The position numbers and the translations under genes were made by a program. Positions 35,267 through 44,889 of a stretch of 64,000 nt of DNA are shown here, one piece after another. Below the pieces are notes generated by a model, which saw only the letters and a list, made by a program, of their open reading frames with translations, was not told the origin of the DNA and ran no database searches. The stretch comes from Robiginitomaculum sp. Its GTDB lineage: Bacteria > Pseudomonadota > Alphaproteobacteria > Caulobacterales > Maricaulaceae. How positions within the stretch are numbered: the first letter of the stretch is position 1; each line of letters starts with the position of its first letter. The stretch covers positions 1 to 64,000 of the forward strand of contig JAJFFQ010000005.1 in the NCBI GenBank assembly GCA_021776565.1. Direction: 5' to 3'.

Positions 35267-36520
35267 CTAATGGGCCACAGCAGCGGCAGCGGCTTCATCG
35301 ATCAGGCGTCCACCCTTGAAGCGTTCAAGCGTATAGGGTGCGTTGATCGGGTGTGGCTCATCCCTGGCGATGGTATAGGCCAGCAAATTACCGGCACCGG
35401 GCGTTGCCTTGAAACCACCCGTACCCCAGCCACAATTTACATAAAGACCCGGCACCGGGGTTTTGCCTAAAATTGGCGAGCGATCCGGTGTTACATCGAC
35501 AACGCCGCCCCAGGATCGCAGCATACGCATGCGTTTAAAAATCGGGAAGATTTCACAGATCGAGGCTAATGTGTGCTCCAAAATGTGCAGCGCGCCGCGC
35601 TGGCTGTAGGAAATATACTGATCTGTTCCCGCCCCGATCACCAACTCCCCCTTGTCGGACTGGCTGATATAAGCGTGCACGCTGTTTGACATCACCACAC
35701 AGGGCATAACCGGTTTGACTGGCTCGGAGACCAATGCTTGCAAGGGGTAGCTTTCCAGAGGGAACCTCAACCCTGCCATCTGCATCAAAACCGAGCTGTT
35801 TCCTGCCGCCGATACACCGATTTTGTTGGCGCCAATAAAGCCCCGCTCTGTTTCAACGCCCCGCACAGCACCATCAGTACCTCTTTTGATGCCGGTCACC
35901 GCACAATTTTGGATAATATCAACACCCAGTGCCGCCGCAGCGCGCGCATACCCCCATGCGACCGTATCATGGCGCGCTGTTCCAGCCCGCCTTTGCAGGG
36001 CCGCCCCCATAACCGGATAACGTGCGCCCGGGGAAATATCCAGCGGTGGGCAAAAGGCCTTTGCCTCTTCAGGGCTTAGCCATTGATTATCAACGCCGTT
36101 TAACCTGTTGGCATGGATGTGGCGTTGAAAGCTTTGTACATCATGAACAGAATGGGCCAGCATCAAAACACCGCGTTTTGAAAACATCACATTATAATTC
36201 AGCTCCTGACTAAGCCCGTCCCACAGATCCACCGCATGATCGTAAATACGGGCGCTTTCATCATACAGATAATTCGAGCGGATAATGGTCGTATTGCGGC
36301 CAGTATTGCCGCCACCAAGCCAGCCTTTTTCAATTACAGCAACATTGGTAATTCCGTATTTTTTGGCAAGATAATACGCCGCACCAAGCCCATGACCGCC
36401 TGCCCCGACAATGATAACATCATATGATGTTTTGGGGGCAGCATCGGGCCATTGCTTTGGCCACTTTTTATGACCGTGAAGGGCATTGGCAAACAAAGAG
36501 CCGGCTGAATATTTCACCAT
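35267..36520 (-). CDS. soxB: Sarcosine oxidase subunit beta
   Basis: A 417-residue FAD-dependent subunit. The dinucleotide fold is [21 protein letters not shown] (residues 33-53) with [17 protein letters not shown] after it, and His184 in [16 protein letters not shown] matches the site of covalent FMN attachment in known beta subunits. The C-terminal [19 protein letters not shown] and [14 protein letters not shown] segments are typical. It oxidises N-methylglycine to glycine. It follows the dehydrogenase gene by 11 bp. Confidence 0.96.
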   Translation of the reverse strand: MVKYSAGSLFANALHGHKKWPKQWPDAAPKTSYDVIIVGAGGHGLGAAYYLAKKYGITNVAVIEKGWLGGGNTGRNTTIIRSNYLYDESARIYDHAVDLWDGLSQELNYNVMFSKRGVLMLAHSVHDVQSFQRHIHANRLNGVDNQWLSPEEAKAFCPPLDISPGARYPVMGAALQRRAGTARHDTVAWGYARAAAALGVDIIQNCAVTGIKRGTDGAVRGVETERGFIGANKIGVSAAGNSSVLMQMAGLRFPLESYPLQALVSEPVKPVMPCVVMSNSVHAYISQSDKGELVIGAGTDQYISYSQRGALHILEHTLASICEIFPIFKRMRMLRSWGGVVDVTPDRSPILGKTPVPGLYVNCGWGTGGFKATPGAGNLLAYTIARDEPHPINAPYTLERFKGGRLIDEAAAAAVAH

Positions 36521-36531
36521 CCGCCTCCCGC

Positions 36532-38997
36532 CTAAGACCTTAATTTCTCGTTTGTCGGATCATAAGGACTTTCTTCTACAACGATCGCTGCATATCGCTT
36601 GCCAAGAATATCAATTTCCAGCTGGTTACCAATTTCTGACTGATCCGGGCACACCATCCCCAGCGCCAGTGATTTTCCGGTTCTGAACCCGTAATTGCCG
36701 CTGGTGGCGCGCCCGACAACTTTACCTTTGGCATAAATCGGGTTGTTGCCAATCACATCAGCATCGTCAACACCCAGCACCTCAATCGTCACAAATGCAT
36801 TATCTGCGCCGCGTTTCTCCCAGGCAAAAAGGCTGTCACGGCCAATGAAGTCATTTTCTTTTTTGCGGGAGACAAAACGACCAAGTCCGGACTCATAAGC
36901 CGAATATTCAATAGACATTTCTGTGCCGACAAGGCGGTAGGATTTTTCCATCCGCATACTATCCATGGCCCTAATGCCAAAGGGCTTTATCCCGTATGGC
37001 TCACCATGCTCCATCAAAACATCAAAAATATGATTTTGATACTCAATCGGATGATGAATTTCCCAACCAAGCTCACCAACAAAATTCACCCGCAAAAGTT
37101 TTACCGGCGCGTGCCCAATTGACGTTTCCTGCCCGGTCAGCCAGGGAAAAGCTGCACTTGAAATGTCTGCACCGCATAAGGGTTGCAAGAGATCCCGTGC
37201 TTTTGGCCCGGCTACAACCAGCACCCCTTTGGCATTTGTCAGATCAACAAACTGAACGGAACCATCCGTTGGCATGTGTTTTTGTAACCAGTCATGATCC
37301 AACCGGTGGTAGGCACCCGCAGAAACCAGATAATAACAATCCTCTGCCTCGCGCTGCACGGTAAATTCTGAATGAACACCACCTCGACTGGTCAAACCGT
37401 GCGCCAGTCCTACGCGACCAATTTTAACCGGCATTTTATTGGCGAGCAAATAATTCAGAAAGTCGGTGGCACCCGGGCCTGATACCCGGCATTTGGCAAA
37501 TGCGGTCATGTCCAGGAGACCAACATTTTCCTGAACGTTTTTGCACTCGTTACCCACATGCTCAAACCATGAGGAGCGCCGGAATGACCAGTCATCCTTT
37601 TGGTCAACACCTTTTGGCGCAAACCAGTTTGGGCGCTCCCAACCAAAGAGCTGACCAAAGACGGCACCACGGTCTTTCATACGGTCATAACAAGGCGATG
37701 TTCGCAAAGGCCTTGCTGCTGCCCGTTCTTCATCCGGGTAGTGTATGGCAAACACATCGGCATAGGCCTCTTCATTTTTTTCAATGAGATAGCTTTTGGT
37801 TGCGTATTCACCAAACCGCCTTGGATCCACACCTAGCATATCCACACCTGGCTCACCCTCAACGATCCATTCCGCCAATTGCCAGCCGGCCCCGCCCGCC
37901 GCCGTTATCCCAAAGCTGTGTCCTTCATTAAGCCAGAAATTACGCTTGCCCCAGGCAGGGCCAACAATGGGATTGCCGTCCGGGGTATAGGCAATCGCAC
38001 CGTTATATACTTTTTTTATGCCCAGGTTTTCAAAGAGTGGAACACGATGAATGGCCGACTCAATATAAGGGATCAGGCGGTCTATATCGTCTTGAAAAAG
38101 CTCGTACTCTGCGTTTTGCGCCGGGCCATTCACATAGCAGGCTGGTGCGCCTTTTTCATAAGGCCCCAAAATTAAGCCGCCTGCTTCCTCGCGCATATAC
38201 CAGGAGCCATCAGACTCTCTTAACACGCCAAGCTCTGGCAAACCCTGTTGTTTGCGCGCTACAATATCGGGGTGAGCCTCAGTAACGATGTATTGATGTT
38301 CCACAGGGATAACCGGAATATCCAATCCGATCATTGCCCCGGTTTGGCGGGCAAAGTTTCCCGTTGCTGAAATCACATGCTCGCAAACAATATCGCCTTT
38401 GTTAGTAGATACGCACCACTCTCCACCGGGTAATTGCGTAATGCCCGTTACCACAGTATTGCGATAAATTTTTGCTCCATTAGCGCGAGCGCCAATGGCA
38501 AAGGCCTGCGTCAAATCCGCAGGCTGCACATAACCATCATCCGGGTGACGCATAGCACCGACAAGCCCATCTTTTACCGCAAAAGGCCAAAGATCAATCA
38601 CTTCATCCGGGGTCAAAAACTCAACATTAACGCCAATGGTTTGTGCCACGCCCGCATATTGATGGTACTCGTCCATCCTGTCCTGATTAGTGGCAAGGCG
38701 AATGTTGGAAACAGTGCGCAAGCCAACATCCTGCCCGGTTTGCGCTTCAAGCCGCCCATAAAGGTCAACAGAGTATTTGTGCAATTGCCCAACAGAATAG
38801 CTCATATTGAATAGCGGCAGCAAACCGGCCGCGTGCCATGTAGACCCGGAAGTCAGCTCATTGCGCTCAACAAGAACAACATCCGACCAACCCTTTTTTG
38901 CCAAGTGATAAAGGGTTGAAACCCCCACAACGCCGCCGCCAATCACAACTGCCCTCGCATGGCTTTTTACCATTTGTGTTTCGATGGTTTCACCCAT
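36532..38997 (-). CDS. Dimethylglycine/sarcosine dehydrogenase-like GcvT-FAD protein
   Basis: An 821-residue fusion: an N-terminal FAD domain ([22 protein letters not shown]20-G25), the covalent-flavin motif GSTWHAAG with His55, an FAO-type middle domain (about 375-430), and a C-terminal GcvT domain pair (about 430-815; [47 protein letters not shown]). This layout is that of dimethylglycine and sarcosine dehydrogenases, which remove an N-methyl group and pass it to tetrahydrofolate. With SoxBDAG downstream, the dimethylglycine-to-sarcosine step is the likeliest role; the exact substrate is inferred. It follows tetR by 36 bp on the same strand. Confidence 0.9.
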   Translation of the reverse strand: MGETIETQMVKSHARAVVIGGGVVGVSTLYHLAKKGWSDVVLVERNELTSGSTWHAAGLLPLFNMSYSVGQLHKYSVDLYGRLEAQTGQDVGLRTVSNIRLATNQDRMDEYHQYAGVAQTIGVNVEFLTPDEVIDLWPFAVKDGLVGAMRHPDDGYVQPADLTQAFAIGARANGAKIYRNTVVTGITQLPGGEWCVSTNKGDIVCEHVISATGNFARQTGAMIGLDIPVIPVEHQYIVTEAHPDIVARKQQGLPELGVLRESDGSWYMREEAGGLILGPYEKGAPACYVNGPAQNAEYELFQDDIDRLIPYIESAIHRVPLFENLGIKKVYNGAIAYTPDGNPIVGPAWGKRNFWLNEGHSFGITAAGGAGWQLAEWIVEGEPGVDMLGVDPRRFGEYATKSYLIEKNEEAYADVFAIHYPDEERAAARPLRTSPCYDRMKDRGAVFGQLFGWERPNWFAPKGVDQKDDWSFRRSSWFEHVGNECKNVQENVGLLDMTAFAKCRVSGPGATDFLNYLLANKMPVKIGRVGLAHGLTSRGGVHSEFTVQREAEDCYYLVSAGAYHRLDHDWLQKHMPTDGSVQFVDLTNAKGVLVVAGPKARDLLQPLCGADISSAAFPWLTGQETSIGHAPVKLLRVNFVGELGWEIHHPIEYQNHIFDVLMEHGEPYGIKPFGIRAMDSMRMEKSYRLVGTEMSIEYSAYESGLGRFVSRKKENDFIGRDSLFAWEKRGADNAFVTIEVLGVDDADVIGNNPIYAKGKVVGRATSGNYGFRTGKSLALGMVCPDQSEIGNQLEIDILGKRYAAIVVEESPYDPTNEKLRS

Positions 38998-39033
38998 ACT
39001 CGACGTCCTTGCATTGCTGGTATTTTGTCTTTT

Positions 39034-39630
39034 CTAGGAAGAGCTGTTTTCTGCTTCAGTCATTAAATCCAGCAAAAGTTGATCAAAAATCTTCCAACAC
39101 TCACCCGGACTTACGTTTTTTGATATTTGTTTTTCAACCCAAAGTCCGATTATCAAAGCCCGAATTTTAATAGCTGCAGAGCGCGCTTTGCGTCTGCTTA
39201 GGCCCGCCTGGCACAGATCATGTGTAAAGTTGGAAATCATGCGGGCGCCAAATATTTTGAAAAGCCGACCTGTTTGCGCATTATAGGTGGAATAGACCCA
39301 TAATTGCGGCCAGATACTGGCTGCCTCATGGGATAAATGTGTTGCACTGAAATGCACTCTTATGGCTTCTCTTACCCTGTCGATTGGGTCTTTTTCAGCC
39401 TTTCTCACATGCAGCATTTCTTCACGAATACTTCTAATGACGAAGACAAACGAATTGTAAATAAGGTTTTCTTTTGTATTAAAAAAATAATGAATTGACG
39501 CGGTGGAAACACCCGCTTTCTTGCTAATGGACTTGGTGGTCAGATGGGCGATATTTTCATCCGCCATTGCAGAAAGTGTTCCATTAATAATGATCTGCGA
39601 CGTATCGTTGGCAATATGTCTGTTTTTCAT
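39034..39630 (-). CDS. TetR-family regulator, BetI-like
   Basis: A 198-residue repressor: N-terminal HTH with LTTKSISKKAGVSTASIHYFFNTKENLIYN at about residues 30-60, then a helical ligand domain. The C-terminal stretch KIRALIIGLWVEKQIS recalls the ALIDGLW segment of BetI, the choline/betaine regulator. It is the first gene of the operon with the dehydrogenase, soxBDAG and folB, so it should control its own operon. A dyad upstream at 39747-39766 matches one in front of the TonB receptor gene and is the likely binding site. The inducer could be betaine, choline, dimethylglycine or sarcosine. Confidence 0.92.
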   Translation of the reverse strand: MKNRHIANDTSQIIINGTLSAMADENIAHLTTKSISKKAGVSTASIHYFFNTKENLIYNSFVFVIRSIREEMLHVRKAEKDPIDRVREAIRVHFSATHLSHEAASIWPQLWVYSTYNAQTGRLFKIFGARMISNFTHDLCQAGLSRRKARSAAIKIRALIIGLWVEKQISKNVSPGECWKIFDQLLLDLMTEAENSSS

Positions 39631-39746
39631 ATAATTGTTTCCCGGCTGAGGACGTCATAACATTTGTCAAACGATACTTACCAATTGAGACACCTTGTTC
39701 TATGGCATGCGGCCATATTAAGCACAATAACATAACCAAACAAAGT

Positions 39747-39766
39747 AACTAATCAATCAGTCAGTA
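39747..39766. promoter_or_regulatory. Probable TetR operator upstream of the sarcosine operon
   Basis: AACTAATCAATCAGTCAGTA fits the pattern AACTnACTnATnAGTnAGTT seen upstream of the TonB receptor at 13 of 16 fixed positions. Its internal symmetry is weaker (about 10 of 20). It sits 117 bp before the tetR start in the 290-bp divergent region shared with the monooxygenase gene. No clear promoter boxes are visible around it, and nothing else in this intergenic region is recognisable. Confidence 0.5.
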
Positions 39767-39920
39767 TTTAAATTACCCAAAACACCGTGTCAAGAAATTA
39801 GCAAGACATGAACGCACCAGCAGACAAGTGTACCTGCGACGAATGGTCATACTACAAGCATAAGCAACTTCGTATTCAGTGCGCTTGCCTAGGGCGAGTT
39901 CAGCAAAATGGAGCAGGGTT

Positions 39921-41144
39921 ATGGTTTACGATATTCTTGTCATAGGCGGCGGCCCGGCGGGGCTGGCGTTTGCCAGCCTGATGGCGGGTATGGGGCAAAA
40001 AGTTGCGGTTTTTGATCGCCAGCCCAAAAAGGCACTGGCAAATCCGACCTTTGATGGTCGCGACATTGCCCTTTCGGAGAAATCACGACAGATCATGGAT
40101 GAGCTGGGGGCATGGCAATACATCGACACGGATCAGGTTTCGCCGATCCGATGCGCCAGGGTACACGACGGCAATGGGCCATCAAGTCTTGTTTTTGACC
40201 CAAGGGCGACCGGGGCTGACCGTCTTGGCAACATTGTTTCCAACCATTTGATCCGCAAGGCGCTTTATGATGTGGCCAAGAGCAAAGCCAATATAACGCT
40301 GTTTTTCGATGCCGAAGTCAGCACCCTGCAGCGCGGCGAAAAGGTCGCCACGCTCATATTAAGTGATGGATCAATTTTTACCGGCGCCCTGGCCGTAGCT
40401 GCCGATACGAGGTTTTCCAAAATTCGCCAAAGCAGTGGCATAATGGCGGACATGCACGATTTTGGTCAGACCATGATTGTCGGGCGCATGGCCCATGAAA
40501 AATCACACCATTACATCGCCCATGAGTTGTTTCGCTATGATGGCGGGCTGGCGGTTTTGCCGATCAATGGCAACAAAGCCTCCATTGTGCAGACGTTTGC
40601 CGCCGATGTCGCCAACGAATTCATGGACATGGATGACCAGGCCTATGCCCGCGCCACAGAGCCGCGCTTAAAGAGCCTGCTTGGAAAATTGGCCTGTGAT
40701 GGCCCGCGCATCGCCTATCCGCTGGTCGGCGTCTATGCGCAGAAATTTTATACGGATCGTCTGGTACTGATCGGCGACGCCGCCGTTGGCATGCACCCGG
40801 TTACCGCCCATGGTTTTAATTTTGGCATTCAGGGTGTTGCCAATCTGGCCGGGCATTTGCGTCAATCCATTGCCAGAGGGCGCGATATAGGCGCGCCGGG
40901 GGCGCTAAGGGCCTATCAGCGCGATCACCGCCGCCTTAGCTGGCCCTTATACCAGATGACCGAAAAAATGATGTCGCTTTATACCAACAATACTCTGCCT
41001 GCACGTATTGTGCGTAAGGTCGCATTACATGCCGCACAGACCTTTCAGCCCGGCAAGGATGTCATGATGGCCAGGCTGACCAGCACACCAATGCGCAATT
41101 TACTGGCCAACAAACTGCCCGCCCTCCCGCGTCTGTTTATGTGA
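39921..41144 (+). CDS. UbiH/UbiM-family FAD-dependent aromatic monooxygenase
   Basis: A 407-residue group A flavoprotein hydroxylase: GGGPAG at residues 9-14 (VYDILVIGGGPAGLAFASLMA), the mid DG-type segment, and RLVLIGDAAVGMHPVTAHGFNFGIQGVANLAGHL, the GD motif with the HP...GFN extension characteristic of the ubiquinone-ring hydroxylases. It probably hydroxylates a ubiquinone precursor in the inner membrane; the UbiM subgroup is the best guess but the position of hydroxylation is not determined. The ATG at 39921 follows GGAG by 7 nt. It is divergent from tetR. Confidence 0.88.
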   Translation: MVYDILVIGGGPAGLAFASLMAGMGQKVAVFDRQPKKALANPTFDGRDIALSEKSRQIMDELGAWQYIDTDQVSPIRCARVHDGNGPSSLVFDPRATGADRLGNIVSNHLIRKALYDVAKSKANITLFFDAEVSTLQRGEKVATLILSDGSIFTGALAVAADTRFSKIRQSSGIMADMHDFGQTMIVGRMAHEKSHHYIAHELFRYDGGLAVLPINGNKASIVQTFAADVANEFMDMDDQAYARATEPRLKSLLGKLACDGPRIAYPLVGVYAQKFYTDRLVLIGDAAVGMHPVTAHGFNFGIQGVANLAGHLRQSIARGRDIGAPGALRAYQRDHRRLSWPLYQMTEKMMSLYTNNTLPARIVRKVALHAAQTFQPGKDVMMARLTSTPMRNLLANKLPALPRLFM

Positions 41145-41243
41145 CGGGTTTTATTGCTTGAACCTCCATGTCATTGGCAACTGGCGCTGAGATTGCAGTT
41201 TTGAAAAACCACACTCAAAAATCACATGACCTTATACATATGC

Positions 41244-41287
41244 AAAAATATATTGATTTTTAGAGAAATATATGAAAATATATTTTT
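41244..41287. promoter_or_regulatory. AT-rich inverted repeat upstream of the toxin-antitoxin pair
   Basis: AAAAATATAT (41244-41253) is repeated in inverted orientation as ATATATTTTT (41278-41287) with a 24-nt spacer that also contains AAATATATG-type direct repeats. It lies 20 bp before the first gene's start and is far more AT-rich than its surroundings. It may be an autoregulatory operator bound by the RHH-like protein; this is inference. Confidence 0.35.
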
Positions 41288-41306
41288 ATATACATGGGAG
41301 ATGCGC

Positions 41307-41960
41307 ATGACCAAGGTGGCAATCGAAATTGAAAAATCAACGTTAAAGTCTCTTCAAGGCGTGGCCCGCCCACTGGTAGACACATATGACACCGTCATCG
41401 CTCGACTTCTCGGACACTACCAACAGCAAAATACCGCAAACAATACACTTGATGAAGCACCTTCTGCTAACAATTTTGAAAAACCCCTGCAATATGCCAG
41501 CGACGACCCGCCCAACCTTACCCACACTCGACTTATCCGTGCTTATATAGATGGCAAGGCCGTTCCAAGAGCAAAATGGAACAGCGTATTACATGTCCTC
41601 TACGAGATGGCAGCGCATGAAAATGACGATGAAAATTATCTTTGTTCACTGTCAACAGCATGTGTCATTTCCGGTATAAAAACTGACAATGGGTACAAGC
41701 CTGTTGCGGGCGGGGTGATTTCTTTGCAGGGCGTATCGGCCAAAAACGCTTGGCCAAACATTGCCGACATTGCCTGCAAACTGGGCAAGTCGGTTTCGGT
41801 TGAATTTGAGTGGCGCAATAAAAAAGCAGCGGCTCACCCCGGTAAATCTGGCATCCTGTCATGGCCCGACACACGGCAAAATTCATATTTGCAATCGATC
41901 GCAGCCAGCCTAAATGAATGGAAAGACGATGATGACGCACGGGCCTTTGATAACCTATGA
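41307..41960 (+). CDS. RHH-like putative antitoxin/regulator paired with a MazF-like gene
   Basis: A 217-residue protein with two parts. Residues 1-38 (TKVAIEIEKSTLKSLQGVA..DTYDTVIARLLGHY) look like a ribbon-helix-helix domain: one strand, then two helices. After a variable linker, residues about 68-205 (THTRLIRAYIDGKAVPRAKWNSVLHVLYEMAA, GGVISLQGVSAKNAWPNIADIACKLGKSVSVEFEWRNKKAAAHPGKSGILSW) form an uncharacterised conserved-looking domain. Its end overlaps the MazF-like gene by 32 bp, so an antitoxin role is inferred from position and the DNA-binding start. It is much larger than normal MazE antitoxins. The ATG at 41307 lies 6 nt after GGGAG. Confidence 0.6.
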   Translation: MTKVAIEIEKSTLKSLQGVARPLVDTYDTVIARLLGHYQQQNTANNTLDEAPSANNFEKPLQYASDDPPNLTHTRLIRAYIDGKAVPRAKWNSVLHVLYEMAAHENDDENYLCSLSTACVISGIKTDNGYKPVAGGVISLQGVSAKNAWPNIADIACKLGKSVSVEFEWRNKKAAAHPGKSGILSWPDTRQNSYLQSIAASLNEWKDDDDARAFDNL

Positions 41961-42288
41961 ACAATGGGACGTAGTGATTGTGCCCTTTCCATTTGTGGAT
42001 ATGCCGATACAAAAACCACGCCCAGCACTGGTTATTTCTACCCGTACAGCCAATCAACAAAATGCTCATACTCTACTAAGCATGATTACAACAGCTGCCC
42101 GGAGCCATTGGCCAAGCGACGTTGACATCAAAAATCTAGCCAAAGCCGGACTTCACGTCCCTTCGTTAATTCGTTGCAAGCTGTTCACATTGCCAAATAC
42201 TCTGATCGACCGCCAAATAGGACGTCTCGAACCTGTAGACCAACGATTATGTACTCAGACTCTCAGGCAACTCTTAAACTTTCTATAA
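41929..42288 (+). CDS. MazF/PemK-like endoribonuclease toxin
   Basis: A 119-residue protein with the PemK/MazF fold signatures: EQWDVVIVPFPFVDMPIQKPRPALVIS (the GdVv...PRPalVl pattern with the KPRP loop), MITTAARSHWPSDV for the conserved T-S/T region, and IRCKLFTLPNTLIDRQIGRL (family k...l....i...lG.l). Such toxins cleave mRNA at short sequences. It starts within the last 32 bp of the RHH-like gene, indicating coupled translation, and converges with rph, 18 bp apart. The ATG at 41932 is an equally possible start. Confidence 0.82.
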   Translation: MMTHGPLITYEQWDVVIVPFPFVDMPIQKPRPALVISTRTANQQNAHTLLSMITTAARSHWPSDVDIKNLAKAGLHVPSLIRCKLFTLPNTLIDRQIGRLEPVDQRLCTQTLRQLLNFL

Positions 42289-42305
42289 TCCACGCTTGAG
42301 AATTT

Positions 42306-43022
42306 TTAACCTTCCACCGCTTCCCGTTGCGCTTCAAAAATTTCTGCACAGCCTTTTCGTGCATGAACCAGAAGCGCATCAAAATCATCAAAGGCCAGGG
42401 GTTTATCTTCGGCGGTGGCCTGAATTTCGATAATACCGCCAGTGCCGGAAAGCACAAAGTTGGCATCCGTTTGTGCGCGGCTGTCCTCAACATACTCCAG
42501 ATCAAGAACGGCTGTGTCATCAACAATGCCGCAGGAAATGGCGGCGGCCATGTCAAACACCGGGTCAGTTGATAAGACGCCATTTTTGACCAAACCCAAG
42601 CACGCCAACTTTAATGCCACCCATGCCCCGCAAATGGAGGCGGTGCGGGTGCCGCCATCGGCCTGAATGACATCACAATCAAGCACAATCTGGCGCTCAC
42701 CCAGAGCCGTTAAGTCGGTTACAGCACGTAATGAGCGCCCGATCAGGCGTTGAATTTCCTGAGTGCGGCCCGATTGTTTGCCTTGCGCTGCCTCGCGGCG
42801 CATGCGGGTATGGGTGGCCCGGGGCAACATGCCGTATTCCGCCGTCACCCAGCCTTTACCAGAGCCGCGCATCCACGGCGGCACTTTTTCACTAATACTG
42901 GCCGAACAGAGAACATGGGTATTCCCAAAACGCGAAATGCACGATCCTTCCGCATAGGGCATAATACCTGTTTCAAGGCTGAACTCACGTAATTGATCGT
43001 TTTGGCGGTTCGATGGACGCAT
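42306..43022 (-). CDS. rph: Ribonuclease PH
   Basis: A 238-residue phosphorolytic 3'-exoribonuclease that trims tRNA 3' ends. Features: [19 protein letters not shown] at the start, [37 protein letters not shown] with the conserved Arg pair, [41 protein letters not shown] (catalytic Asp) and a DLEYVEDS segment. Full length for the family. Divergent from hrcA with a 98-bp gap, the standard alphaproteobacterial arrangement. Confidence 0.98.
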   Translation of the reverse strand: MRPSNRQNDQLREFSLETGIMPYAEGSCISRFGNTHVLCSASISEKVPPWMRGSGKGWVTAEYGMLPRATHTRMRREAAQGKQSGRTQEIQRLIGRSLRAVTDLTALGERQIVLDCDVIQADGGTRTASICGAWVALKLACLGLVKNGVLSTDPVFDMAAAISCGIVDDTAVLDLEYVEDSRAQTDANFVLSGTGGIIEIQATAEDKPLAFDDFDALLVHARKGCAEIFEAQREAVEG

Positions 43023-43120
43023 AGATAAACTCCATATTTTAATCTGCTGGTGTCATAAACTGGCTGGCGAATACTGCAATACCCCTTGACGGAACGTGCA
43101 GGAGACCAAATCATCAAAAT

Positions 43121-44194
43121 ATGAACACACCGCCCATTTCCCCGTTAAACACGCTGGATGAGCGCAGCCGCGAAATATTCCGCGAACTGGTCGAGGCCTA
43201 CCTTAATGATGGTGAGCCGGTTGGCTCACGAACATTGGCGCAGCATGGCAAGAGCGGATTATCGTCAGCGTCCATTCGCAACACCCTGGCTGATCTGGCC
43301 AGCATGGGCCTGCTTAGCGCCCCGCATGTCAGCGCCGGACGCCTCCCGACACAGGCGGGCCTTCGCCTGTTCGTAGACGGGCTATTGCAAATTGGCGATC
43401 TGGCACAAACAGAGCAGCACGATATTGACACCCGCGTGCGCGCCCATGGCGGCACACTGGATCAGGCACTGACCGAGGCCTCCACCATGCTTTCAGGTCT
43501 TGCTGGCGGGGCCGGGCTGGTACTGGCCCCGGCACATGAGACCGCATTACGCCACGTAGACTTTGTCTCCATATCACCCGAGCAAACACTGGCCGTATTG
43601 GTATATGAAGATGGCAGTGTAGAAAACCGCGTGATGGATCAGCCCCCTGGTGCAACACCGGCAGCCCTTAGCGAGGCAGGAAATTATCTTTCAACGCAGC
43701 TAAAAGGGCGAACACTTGAAGAAGCCCGCGAAGATATTTTACAAGAAATTGCATCACATGCCACCGCCCTGGATGAAGCCGCGCAAAGCCTTATAACCAG
43801 CGGCCTGGCCGATTGGGCAGGAGGAAGCGGTGATGAGCGGGCACTGATCGTTCGCGGGCGCTCCAACCTGTTACAATCTGTGGAGGCAACTGCAGATCTT
43901 GAGCGCATCCGCTATCTCTTTGATGATCTGGAGCGTAAAAAGGACGTGGTGGAACTGATGGAGCAAGCTCGAAACGCGCCGGGGGTAAAAATTTTTATCG
44001 GTTCCGAGAATGCTTTATTCAGCTTGTCGGGTTCAAGCGTGATCGTGGCACCCTATATGGATAGCGAAAGACGAGTTATTGGGGCCCTTGGCGTTATTGG
44101 CCCGACACGGATAAATTATGCACGGGTGATTCCCATGGTGGATTATACCGCCCGCGCCGTTGGGCACGTACTGGATCGCCTGACAGGAAAGTGA
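43121..44194 (+). CDS. hrcA: Heat-inducible transcription repressor HrcA
   Basis: A 357-residue heat-shock repressor. N-terminal winged helix: LDERSREIFRELVEAYLNDGEPVGSRTLAQ and LSSASIRNTLADLASMGLLSAPHVSAGRLPT. The central GAF-like part follows and the C-terminal MDSERRVIGALGVIGPTRINYARVIPMVDYTA is the family signature. HrcA binds CIRCE elements before groESL/dnaK; I find no CIRCE copy in this window. It is 10 bp upstream of grpE. Confidence 0.97.
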   Translation: MNTPPISPLNTLDERSREIFRELVEAYLNDGEPVGSRTLAQHGKSGLSSASIRNTLADLASMGLLSAPHVSAGRLPTQAGLRLFVDGLLQIGDLAQTEQHDIDTRVRAHGGTLDQALTEASTMLSGLAGGAGLVLAPAHETALRHVDFVSISPEQTLAVLVYEDGSVENRVMDQPPGATPAALSEAGNYLSTQLKGRTLEEAREDILQEIASHATALDEAAQSLITSGLADWAGGSGDERALIVRGRSNLLQSVEATADLERIRYLFDDLERKKDVVELMEQARNAPGVKIFIGSENALFSLSGSSVIVAPYMDSERRVIGALGVIGPTRINYARVIPMVDYTARAVGHVLDRLTGK

Positions 44195-44204
44195 GTAAGA
44201 CAAG

Positions 44205-44837
44205 ATGAACGAACACGCAGAAGATCACGCTGAAACAGAAGCAACAGAGGCAGGTGATGAAAACCAGCCTGAAGCCCTTGATGCCAATGCAATCGATCAG
44301 GAACCTGATCTGCGCGAGGAATTGGGCAAGCTCAGGGAGCAAATGTTTCGCATTGCTGCGGAGGCCGAAAATACCCGTAAACGCGCCGCACGGGAAATTG
44401 CTGACGCGCGCAAATATGCTGTGACCAGCCTGGCCCGCGATCTTCTTGATGTTGCTGATAACCTTTCTCGTGCCCTCTCGGCTATCCCGGCTGAGGCTCG
44501 CGATCATGCCTCCGAAGCCCTGGGCGGTCTTATTTCCGGCGTTGAGCTGACCGATAAAAACCTCCATGCAGCCCTGGATCGCCACGGGGTTCGCAAAATT
44601 GACCCCAAAGGTGAAAAATTCAATCCCAATCACCATCAGGCGGTGGTGCAACTTCCCTCAACCGCACCCGCCGGCGAAGTGGTCGAAGTAATCCAGCCAG
44701 GCTACCTTCTGGGAGAACGCACGTTACGCGCGGCCATGGTTGCTGTTTCATCGGGGCGGCCACCGGTGCAAACAGAGCCAGAAGCGGCGGGGGATAACGA
44801 TGCTACACCCGGCAGCACCATTGATACGACGGCCTGA
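44205..44837 (+). CDS. grpE: Nucleotide exchange factor GrpE
   Basis: A 210-residue co-chaperone of DnaK. After an acidic N-terminal tail comes the long dimerising helix (LREELGKLREQMFRIAAEAENTRKRAAREIADARKYAVTSLARDLLDVADNLSRAL) and the beta domain with GVRKIDPKGEKFNPNHHQAV and VVEVIQPGYLLGERTLRAAMVAVSSG, the GrpE signature. It is co-transcribed with hrcA. The C-terminal tail after the signature is acidic and low-complexity. Confidence 0.98.
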   Translation: MNEHAEDHAETEATEAGDENQPEALDANAIDQEPDLREELGKLREQMFRIAAEAENTRKRAAREIADARKYAVTSLARDLLDVADNLSRALSAIPAEARDHASEALGGLISGVELTDKNLHAALDRHGVRKIDPKGEKFNPNHHQAVVQLPSTAPAGEVVEVIQPGYLLGERTLRAAMVAVSSGRPPVQTEPEAAGDNDATPGSTIDTTA

Positions 44838-44889
44838 CCTTGCAAAGCTTTAACGTGTCTTTGATCTAAAACCCGGGCAAGATGCACCC

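Noticed and set aside
39631-39920. The monooxygenase gene as a member of the TetR regulon
   Set aside because: It shares the divergent region, but its likely role in ubiquinone synthesis is unrelated and the dyad is over 150 bp from its start; the evidence is insufficient.
43023-43120. Possible CIRCE operator before hrcA
   Set aside because: No TTAGCACTC-N9-GAGTGCTAA pattern, or anything close, is present in the divergent region.
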